64,000 bases of DNA from Amyelois transitella (Eukaryota; Arthropoda; Insecta; Lepidoptera; Pyralidae). This document shows positions 34,401 to 46,400 of this stretch, piece by piece; the first letter of the stretch is position 1; each line of letters begins with the position of its first letter. Below the pieces are notes generated by a model that ran no database searches, had not been told where the DNA came from, and saw only the letters and a program-made list of their open reading frames with translations. The stretch covers positions 3,457,001 through 3,521,000 of the forward strand of contig NC_083534.1 of NCBI RefSeq assembly GCF_032362555.1, in the 5' to 3' direction. Made by a program: the position numbers and the translations under genes.

Positions 34401-37400
34401 ATATTTGAAACTCTTCTCTGATCCATCATTCCACGCCATCATATTTCATCCTGAGACGTATCTTTGAACTATTTGTCGATTTATAGATTCCTACAAATCC
34501 GTCAAAGATGAAAAGTCCAGCCATTCTCTCGATGACTGAAGAATTACGTCGTCAAACTATACGTGGACCTTCGAAGGAAAGTGTTTCAAGTTCATCATAA
34601 ACAGACCCCGGGCTCCACCGAAACCCAACTAAAACTAACTGTCCTGGTAAAAACCAACTCCTATCGAGGGTCCTGGTTGTAGGAAGACCTTGGGCCTCCA
34701 CCCAAACTGAACCAGCACTGACGTCATGATGAAGATTCTTACCAATGAGATAGCATATACTGGCCGGGAGGAATGCGACGCCCTGCTGCCACCGCCTGGC
34801 TTCCATGGTGTCTGCCATCCAGATAGGAAGGCTTGGCTCCAGCATAGCTATACCCACGTTTGCGAAGGTTATGGCACCTAAAAAATTTTTTGGTTATGAC
34901 ATTGTAGTGACTTTACTCGTATTGAGAAGATAACATTTTAATGGGACACCAAAATAAGAACAATTTTATACATACTTACAATATGTACATGTTTTTAGTT
35001 TGTAAATTTAGAATAGTTCTTTTATTATTATTAAATAATTCATATTAGTTTATGTTATTTAATTAAGTTTATTTATATTTTATATATTATAATTAAGTTT
35101 ATTTATTAGTACAGTTCGGAAATTGTAATAGTCACATTTTATTTAAATAAACTAGCTTCCCCCCGCGACTCCGTCCGCGTGGATGTTGGCCTTCGCGTGG
35201 ATGGTTTATTTCTCCATTTTGAGTAACTCTGACAATGACATCTTATAAATATCTATTGGACCCAATTACGGCTAGGCCTATAATTATTAAGGAGATATCT
35301 CTATTGAGCTACTGCTGTTATGTTCGCGTTCTGTAGTAAGTAGTCCGGTCAATTTAGACCAAAAAATAAGAATGAAGCTACATTAATTTCCATCAAGCTG
35401 AAAATGAGTATAATTGTTTAAAACACAATCAAAAGCATTATTTCAAAATTCCCCATGATGCCGGTTTAAGGAGAAAAATTACCCAAGGTCAAAGGTAAAA
35501 TATGGGTTTTTCACGATTTTCTTCAAAGCGGTAAGTTTTATCGGAAAATTACCTCAGACATAGATTGTAGATCATAAAGTTATCTATAAAAAGGAATCAA
35601 TATTTTTTTAAAATAAAGCTACCGTTTCTGAGATATAACGATGCAAAAACATCTGTCTCTCTGTTTAATTGTGTACATGGCTTGGGTCGCATACCTGCTT
35701 TATCTCAGAATGATCAACACTTGAAATACCGTTAGTCTTTAATAATAGTAGTCCTTGCGGGGATACCTTTGACGGCCATGGACACCACGGCCCCTCATGC
35801 CCTAGGAGTGCCGGCCGTTTAGGGCGCCATGCCGCCCTAAATAATATAATCCTCCGTGCTCTTGCCACCATCCATATTCCAGCCGTTCTAGAACCAAACG
35901 GTCTAGCTCAGGATGATGCCAAGAGACCGGATGGTATGACTTTGGTACCCTGGAGATTGGGGCGGCCTTTGGTGTGAGATGCTACTTGTGTCGACACACT
36001 TGCGCCGTCTCATCTTCAGGTTACTAAATCTAAGGCCGTTCTGCTTCAAATAAGGCAAAAAACCTCAAAAGGCGCAAATATGTAGTTATCGGTAATATCT
36101 AGACTTTTGAACCTTTTGGGGTAGAAACTCTGGGACCGGGAGTCCTATCTGCCCATCAGCTTTTCCGACAATTGTCGAAGAAGCTAATTGAGGTATCTCT
36201 TGACCGGAGGGCTGGAAATTATCTGGCTCAGAGAATCAGCATTGCCATTCGAATTGGCAATGCTGCCAGCCTTCTGGGCACATTCCAGCATGTTGATGCT
36301 ATGCAAGGACTGTACAATTTATAAATTAAATTTTAGTTTGTAGTCATCTTTTTTCTTTCTTTTTATAAGTAGTTTTAGTTTTAATTTGATTATTGCATTG
36401 AATTTGATAATTGTAATCTCTATTATTGTCCTAAGATGATTTTCTTCACTTAGGGTTATTCTATTTTTTTAAAATAATAAATGCGAAAGTTAGTCTTGAG
36501 TGCCACTGCGTAGTGAAAACACGTGTTTATTCTAACCTATTTCAGACTTTTTCAAGTTTAATAATAAAAATGTTAAAAAAAACGCGCTAATAGTACCACT
36601 ACCTCAGAGGTGGCAAGGAAACGGATGCATATTATGACGCATGCAACTTTTTGCATCGTTATATCTCAGAAACGGTAGCTTTGTTGAAAAAAATTATTGA
36701 TACCTTTTTTATAGATAACTTTATGATCTACAATTTATGTCTGAGGTAATTTTCCGATTTGAAAAACTTACCGTTTTAAAGAAAATTGCGATACACCCAT
36801 TTTTTACCTTTGACCGTGAGTAATTTTTTTTCCTTAAACCGGAATCATGGGGAATTTTGAAATAATGCTTTTGATTGTGTTTTAAAAAATTATATTCATT
36901 TTCAGATTGATGGGAATTAATGTAGCTATGTAGTACTTTTTTCATAGTAATTAGTAGCGGCCCGCTTGTGCAGCAAACGGTTCAAGCCAAAGCCGACTTT
37001 CGGCGCTACAGGTTACGGCGCTAAATCCACTGCGGGTAACGCAACGTGTGTTCGCGGTTCTACAGAACAACGTCTATGGATAAACTGAAAAATTAAGATT
37101 TTTTTTCTTCGTATTTTTTCGGGATAAAAAGTATCCTCTTTTACGCCCCGGATAATAAGGTATAATTATACCAAGTTTCATCAAAATCGAACCGTTAGTT
37201 TTCACGTGATGCCTGAACATACAGACAGACAGACAAAAATTTTTTTAATCGCATTTTTGTGTTTGGTATCGATCCAGTAACACCCCCTGCTATTTATTTT
37301 TTCAATATTTTCAATGTACAGAATTGACCTTTCTATAGATTTATTATATGTATAGATGTAATGGCATGGTGAAGAGCATACATACATATAATAACGTCTT

Positions 37401-40400
37401 TATCCCTTGTGGGGTAGACAGAGCCAACAGTCTTGAAAATACTGAAAGGCCACGTTCAGATGTATGGCTTAATAATAGTATTGAGATTCAAATAGTAACA
37501 GGTAGCTAAACCATTGCCTAAAAGAAATCATCTCAAGTTTAGCTTGCTTAACTAAATCTACTACATATATACCATAATCTACCAGGCTCTCATAACCAAC
37601 AAAGAGTACTTACCAGCAGCGACAATGATATAGGGATCCATTACTAGGTCTTTCAGCGAAGGTGGCTCCGACTCCTGCCTCACCACGCCAGGTTGTAGAA
37701 TCATCAGTTGCAACACTGAAATAAAATCATTGCTTTAAAATTATCAAGGGTTAAGTATGGTGACCTCTAAGGAGGGTTTATTGGTATATTCTTTTATTTA
37801 CAAAAAAAGAGCTGTGTGGTTCCCGGCACCAATAGAAAATAGAATAGGACCACTCCATCTCTTTCCCATGGATGTCGTAAAAGGTGAGTAAGGGATGGGC
37901 TTATAAACTTGGGATTCTTCTTTTAGGCGATGCGCTAGCAACCCTCACTATTTGAATCTCAATTCTATCTTTAAGTCAAACAGCTGAAAGTGGCCTATCA
38001 GTCTTTTTAAGACTGTTAGCTCTGACTACCCCGCAAGGGATATAGACGTTATTATATGTATGTATGTACAAAAAAAAACCGCATCAAAACGGTTCCAACA
38101 TCACTTATTTACTTACCCACAGTACGCAGACAAGTTAAGGCCACATTGACAAACATATTATTTTACACGGTCGCATTAAAGAACCTTCCTTTTTGTAGTT
38201 GGTTAAAGCCAAATGCCCGAAGCACAACCGTTTTGGTTTGAAAAATTATTTTTGCGTTGAATAAGACCATTTATCGAGGAAGGCTTTAAGGCTATAAAAC
38301 ATCACGCTGCAACTACGTATTAGGAGCGAAGAAATAATGGAAAATGTGAAAAAAAACGGGTGAAATTTTTCATCCTTGAGGGCTTCGAAGATGCCCAAAA
38401 TAACTGTTCCACGCGGACAAAGTCGCGGGCAGTTTTATATAAAATGCAATATTTCGAGAAGATTATTCCAGTAAACCCGTGAGGAGTTAAGAAATTGGGC
38501 TTTAGCCGCGTTCAGTTACCAGGGTATCAGAAACACACGATACTCACGTCCGTCGCCCAAAGCCAACGCCGACAGCATCAAGAACGGCGCGGTTTTGCCG
38601 ACAAACTCGTACATGAGGCCCCCAAATGGCGGTCCGATAAGCACGCCCAATGCCAGACCCCCAAGAGCAATGCCCATGGCGTTACCACGTTCCTGAAACC
38701 GATATAGATTATGCATATGTAGAGGTACATACATACATTCATATAGTCACGTCTATTTCCCTTGCGGAGTAGACAGGGCCAAGTCCTGAAGAGACTGACA
38801 GGCCACGTTCAGCTGTTTGGCTCTATGATAGAATTGAGATTCAAATAGTGACAGGTACATACATATGAAGGAATTTTTCTTGTATATGCGATAGACAGAG
38901 CTAACAGTCTCGCAAAGGCGGGAAGACCACCAATATATAAAAAACTCTTCGATGGTTCTGATATCTTGGTACAATCGTTCTAGGCCTCGTTCTTTGGCTG
39001 GTCTATCTTCTTTGCATTTCTTAGAAAACAACCTAATTCCAGTCCGTTAGTGCACCATCAGATGCGATAATATATACATATATATAATATATAATATATA
39101 ATATATATATATTATATATATTTATCAAAATCGCGCCAGAGAAAAGAAGAATCTTCTAGATATTTTGAAGTGTACTAGGGTAACAGGGGTACTAACTAGT
39201 ACTACCTATATCTTTGTTTGATGTGCGCGTGTTATTTACAAAAGACCAACATCGATTTATCTCATTGTCTCTCTTCTTCTTCTTTGCTAAAATAATAGTC
39301 TAAAAGAAAGGGATGGGAAGGAGTGCCTGATGTTCTAGAAAAGTGACAGGATAGCATATTCAAGACTTTTTAAATCTATTTTTTCTACCTCGCTCCGTTA
39401 AGAGGAGAAAAGAGACAAGTACCAGGGTAACATAGAAAACAAAGAGTTACCTTATCATCAGGGTACCGTTCAGCAAGCATTCCCATTCCGGAGACAGAGG
39501 AACACGACGATCCTATACCTTGAAGGGCTCGAGCCACGAAAAGTACTCCATATGACCGTCCAAAAGCAAAAACTGTAGGAAAAATACGTTGAAAATCCTA
39601 CTAATATTATAAATGCGAAAGTTTTTATGTCAGGATGTCAGTATGGATGTTTGTTACTGATTCACGGAAAAACTGCTGAACCGATTACGATGAAATTTGG
39701 TATGTAGGTAGCTGAAGACCCAGAATAACATATAGGCTTACTTTTTATCCCGGAGTTCCTGCGGGATTGATAGGGTTTCCATGTGGACGAAGTCGCGGGC
39801 GGCCTCTAGTATAAAATTCTAGCGACCCGTCCCGAGCCCTCAACCTTCCTAAGAAAACCCTTTTTCCAATATTTCAAGCAGGAACAAAATTCGTCCACAA
39901 CTTTTCGAGATGAGCGCATATACATACATACATGCGTCACGTCTATAACCCTTGTGGGGTAAACAAAGCCAACAGTCCTGAAAAGACTGATAAGCCATTT
40001 TTGCTTAACGATAGAATTGAGATTCAAATAGTGACAGGTTGCTAGCCCATCGCCTAAAAGAAGAATCCCAAGTTTATAAGCCTATCCCTTAGACGCCTTT
40101 TACAACATCCATTAGACATTATATGGAGTGTTTCTATTCTAAAATGCCCGATATCACACGGCATTTCTTTCAACTATAAGGTATATTTGGCACTTTGACT
40201 CTAATATAAATTTGTTATAGTAGAAAAATGTAGTTAGTAGATTACTTACTGAGAGTAGAAAGGAACATCAGAATGAATCCAGTGAACATTGGAATGCTGT
40301 AGCCGATTCTGTTGGAGGAAATTTGTTATTTAATTCCATTACTATTACCATGCCGAGAGTTCAGGGCTGGGAGAAACTTGGATCACCTGCCGTTGACTGC

Positions 40401-43400
40401 CTTGGAAGCGGCAGTAAACTTAGTTTTAAGTTATTTATTTGACGTCAACCAATGTTGTGAAACCAAAAGTTTTGACAATTAGTAAGCGATATGAAGTATC
40501 CTATAATAAAGAATAAAAATTTTGAATATTTGAATTTTTTTTTTGTATCTTTAAGCCAATTACTACAGGTAATTAGAACTATATTTATATGGACAGACAG
40601 ACATTCTCGCCTGTAAATTGTAAGTTGGTAAGAAGTTTGCCTGACTGAAAACAAATGCTGTTTTATGTGAAAAAGACCATAGGTCTATCTTTGCTTGGGC
40701 CCATTGCCACTTTATTCATACCATTTAAAGATCACACGTGGCTACATACAATCACGTCTTTCTCCTTTACGGGGCAGTCAGAGATCTTGAACAAAATTGA
40801 ATGCCAAGCTGTTATGGTTCAATGATGGAATTGAGTTTCAGAATAGTGTAGGTCAGCGGCAAAGAAGAATCCCAAGTTTACAAGCTATTTCATTAAATTG
40901 ACTTTTACAATTTGCATGGGAAGTGAAGCAGCCGACGGTAGAGTTTGCGATTGAAGTACCAGGACACCAGAAAATTATAGAAGTTCAGGACTTACTTATG
41001 GGTGAGGGGTCCGACGAAGGGGTTAGCTAGTAACTGTACGATGGCTTTGCTCGCGAACATGACGCCAACAGCGACTGTCTCCTGGATGAGTTCCTTGTGG
41101 CGGTATTCCTTCTCAGCTGTTATGTTGACTGTGTAAGAAAAATATAATTTTGTATGATTTCAGACAAGTTTTTATCAATTCATCAATTCCAGAAGCAATC
41201 TAGAGTTGGATGATTAGGGTGGAGGAGGTAGAGGTTTTATGTAATGCACCTTTTATGCATTACGATCAGAATTTCTGAGCGAGAGAGGCCAATAGTTTTG
41301 GTAAAGAAGATTAAGCATCTTATCTTCTTTGCGATATCTACATTATTATCTTTCTATCTTTCTTCTTTTTACCAGGCGACATAAATACCCAGAAGGAATA
41401 TGTCCCTCCGATATAAATAAAAATGTAGAAGACTCCGGAAATGAACGTTTTCATCTCTCTTCTTTGTTTGTACCTGGGCAACATAAATATATAAGAGCAC
41501 TCACCACGCGTCGATTATTTTTTTATATTTCTTTCCAAGACAGAGCCCGGTAGTGTGCGTGGAATGGATATTTTCCTGTAGTACCAGGCAATCATAAACA
41601 TTGATGAGATGTCACCGTGTGTGTGACGATTACATTACAGACTTAATTTTTAATTTTCTTTTTGACGTGACAACGTCTTATAATTCGATTGAGCCGGCTG
41701 CACGCACGAAAAAACATGACACATGCGGCGTTACCTCGCTCTGAGGCGTTCCATGTAAGGCTTGAAGTGCAAGTGAGAGCGCGGAACAAGCGACAAAGAG
41801 GCACAATCGGCCTTCCCGTTCGGCAGCGTATACATACCTCCTTCTCTATGTACATACAAATCTATAAAACGATAAAACAAATTAAATTAAAATTTTCTTT
41901 TGAAAAATGCTACCATTCCTAATTATTTTCTTAAGACGTTGTCACGTTGAACTATCGTCAGAAACCAATTTACAGACAACTAATTTTTTTTACATTCTCC
42001 GCCCATAGCTACCAGGCATACATAAGTATCAAAGAGGCGCTCACCATGCGTCACGTTCTCGACCACTAGTGTTGTGTTGCGTTCCAGGCAGGGGCAATAT
42101 GGCGTCGGCGGCGGCGGGGTGGTCGTGATCTCGTCCAGGGACAGGGAGAGGGGGGCGTCGGGGTGCCGGATGTCGTACAGGAACTCCGGGATGATTGGCA
42201 CTGAACAAAGATATATTTATTTAAACATAATCATAATGCCGTGTGGTTCCCGGCACCAATACAAAAAAGAATAGGACCACTCCATCTCTTTCCCGTGGAT
42301 GTCGTAAAAGGTGACTAAGGGATAGGCTTACAAACTTGGGATTCTTTTTTAGGCTATGGTCTAGCAACCTGTCACTATTTGAATCTCAATTCTATCATTA
42401 AGCCAAATAGCTGAATGTGGCCATTCAGTCTTTTCAAGACTGTTGGCTCTGTCTACCCCGTAAGAGATATAGACGTGACCATATGTATGTATGTATGTGT
42501 TCAATATAATTTGTATTGTGCGACCTTTTTTCTATTTCATTCAGAATGTGTCATAACTGGCCAGTTACAAAAAAGAAAAAGAAAATGTTTAAGTGTGCAT
42601 TTGATTGTAAAAATACAATGAATAATATCTAGTACAAATCAAATTGTTTTAAACATCATCAATAAGTTCAGCGGTTTATTACAGTGCATATTTAAAGTTA
42701 AACCAAAGTGCAGTTTTACTTCATCCCAAGAGCATCCCCAGATTATTTCCATATCTAAGTTTTACTTTTAAAGAGTGCTTTACCGTCTTTAACAGTATGT
42801 ATAATCATAATCATTTATTCCTTGAATATGGTTACAATATACATAAATACATAGGTCTTAAAATCATAGATATTCAATTACAGTTTCTGTTTTTTAACAC
42901 ATAATCTACCTTTGAAGGCGTCGGAATTATGTACATATATTTAAAATAAGCAGCGTATATATAAATTATAGATGTTTATTACTGTTACCATCTAACCACC
43001 GACTTAGGGCCTTGATTCTTAATAGTAGCTAGATAAAACCCAAATATGTATATTGTTATCAATGTCATTAAATTCTTCCGTCAAGGAGGCCAAACAGTTG
43101 AACGTGGCCTATCAGTTGACTGACTGTTCGCTCTGTCTACCCCGCAAGGGATATAGACGTGATTATATGTATGTGTTCAGTATGTATGTAATTAATTAAA
43201 ACATTTTTTTTAACAACTCATCATTCGCCTACGATATCGTAGCCGTCGTAGAGGATCGTAGCACGCTACGATTTTTCTACGTCGGTAGATGTACGCTACG
43301 GCGTAGCTGATAAAACAACTTGCTACGCGGTTTCATAGTATTAGGACTAATCCACCGGCGAGCTAGCATGAAGAGTTATGAATTTGGATACAGCGATAGA

Positions 43401-46400
43401 AGTATGCAAGAACCGTGGCTAGTGGAAAGAGGATCTCTGTCTACCCCTCCATAAAAGAGGAATGATCTATGAAACACTCACTAACCAATTACATATTTAC
43501 ATACATACATATATCCACGTCCATATCCCTTGCGGGGTCGACAGAGCCTTGGATAGACTGATAGGCTGCGTTTAGCTGTTTGGAATTATGATGGAATCGA
43601 GATTCAAGTAGTGACTGGTTGCTAGACTATCACCTACAACAAGAATTCCAAGTTTAAAAGCGTATCCCTAAGTCGCCTTTTACAACATCCATGGGAAAGA
43701 GATGGATTGGTCCTATTCTTCTTTTTTTATTGGGGCCGAAAACCACACATTATTACAAATTTATCCCTTAAATCCCTTGCTCAGCAGCTTTAGACTTACC
43801 TATGTTATGTAGATAAAAATATAACGACATTTTACCTTTAAGAATTCGCAAAAAACTAAAAAAATAATAATCAATCTTATTTATTCACTAATTTATTTAC
43901 ACAGAAAACATCGAGACTGATAAACACAAGAAACAAAATTACAAAGGTTCTGCTTATTTCAAAAGAAATCTCTTCCCGGGTCACGATTATTCTACTCACC
44001 CAGAAGGGGTTAATCACGTGACCTAACAGGTCATTAAAAACATCTAGGTCACCTCGAATCCTAAGTCATTACCTCCCACTTGCAAGTCGGTTAAATACGG
44101 AAGCGAGCCAATTTCCCCGGAGCTAGATCAAAGCGAAATTCACTTAGCTCCTTCGTCAAAGGCGCCGGTAGTGATGCGGCAGTGTTTAAATTAATTTTAT
44201 CGATATTTTAAAATCCGATATCCTAACATTATGATTATGAATTAATAAGAAGATTTTTCACAATTAATTTGTATCCCCCATTTTTTTCCATGAATGTCGT
44301 AGAAATCTAATCTTGGGATTTTATAAGCCTTTCTGTTAGCCGTTTACTATGATGAAACATTATTTCCTTGAATTCATTCTTTTGAAGTTCTAGTTACTTA
44401 ATATGATATGTCAAAAATTAATTTAATTTCTATTCCGCGGCTTTAAAAGCATAAATGTATAGCAAGGATTAGCAAATCAAAAACCTGTTTTGTGTATTAG
44501 TGTTCGTGGTTTTAATTAGATTAGCAGATATAGAATTAAAATAATGAAATGTTCAAGTGAAGTATTTTAGATTATAATATACCTAGTCTATTTTAAGGTT
44601 TAATCGTAATTTTATCGATATCGACAAAATGTCTTGACGTCACTACACTACCTTCAGCAAGGACTGTTCGCGTTAAAATCACATTGGATGTAGTTTCGCG
44701 TCTCTTAGCGACTGCGGCGGCGACGTAACAAAGTTTGTCAAAGTTTTGAAAATACAGTTAACAGAAAATTAATTAAACCATTCATACGATTAGTCTGTTT
44801 CAACAGCCATAACCAATACAGAGACTAGATACTTCTTTCCACTTGCCGCGATCTCTGCATACTTCCTTCGCTTCATCCACATTCATAACTCTCTTCATGC
44901 AAGCTCGGCGGTTTCATGTACTCTTGACCTGACCTTTTTGCATGGCGTTCCCGTTTTGACCAAGGTACGTTCGTCTAGGCCTTCCCCTACGCAATATTAT
45001 TAAACATGCTGTGCCTGCGATTTAGTCCACGTGGAATAGTTATTTTGGGCATTATTGAAGGATAAATAATATTCCCCGTTTTTTTCACATATTCCATTAT
45101 TTCTTTGCTCCTTATAGTTGTAGCGTGCTGTTACTCGTATATTGCCTAAAGCCTTCCCCGATAAATGGTCTATTCAACGCAAAAAGAACTTATCAATTGG
45201 AACCGGTAGTTTCTGAGATTAGCGCGTTCACACAAACATACAGACTCTTCAGCTTTATAATATTATTATGGACTAGCCGTGCCCGCGACTTCGTCCGCGT
45301 GAAATAGTTATTTTGAATAGAGAAGATATAATTTTATAGAGAAGCCGTTGGCACGTACTATGTTTTCATATCAGCTAGGAAGCTTTTACTAGGTAAATGT
45401 GCATTTTCTCTTAATCGAAGATAAAAAAAATTTAAATGTATTTGGGCATCGCAAATCAACATTCGATATTTGAAAATTGAACAGACATTGGCGGCCACTC
45501 GAGCGCGCGTGTGGATGACAGCTCATTTGCGAATAGTGGTGGGAACGTACTCGAATCGAACAATTGATTGAATCGGGTTTTTATCGATTCTGACGTGTCG
45601 GTAATAATGTTTTTTTTTTTAAAATTAATAACCAGCTTTTGCTTAAAGTAGTTTAATATAGTTTTTTCCGTCTGTCTGCCAAATATCATCGAAATCGGTA
45701 TAGCAGTTTTTTTAAATTTTTAAATTTTTCCTATTCAAGATAGCTCGTGGTTTCACTAATTAGAAATTAAAAGGAAAATAGAAAAGGAAATGCTTAATGA
45801 TTATGTCATGTTGTTAGGATGAATAAAAGCAAGTATCTAATCAAATCTAAGAGTTAAAACTTCACATGGAAAGGGGAGGCCTAGGCGAACATACCTTGAT
45901 CATATCGGGAACATTCTGAGCAAAAGACAGGTCAAAGGCCCTAAACTGACGCACTTACATAAAAATATTGACGCTTTTACTTCAAACACATTTTTTCACT
46001 TGCCACGATCCGTGCATACTTATTTTGCTTCTTCCACATTCATCAATCTTTTCATGCAGGTTCATCTGTTAAACATGCTCCTTAAATACTTTAAGATGTC
46101 ATTATTTCACGCTACAGATCATTAGCTCAATGACGCAACAAGTCCATAAATTAATAAAGTCATCGGGGCGAAACAGCCATTTTGTTTCCGTCGCGCCCGC
46201 ATGCTCGCTCGACTGCAAAGATAACGTTTGATATGAAGATGTTCTATATTTATGGAGTCTTGGTACTTTGTGGTCAAACCACCCCCCGTTACCCCTTCCC
46301 TTTTTCATTAACGTAGATATATGAAAAAGGTAAAATGGTGGCTTAATTAATGTTTTTACAATTCCATTCGCGTTAAACAAAAATTTCCGTGAATCAAGTT

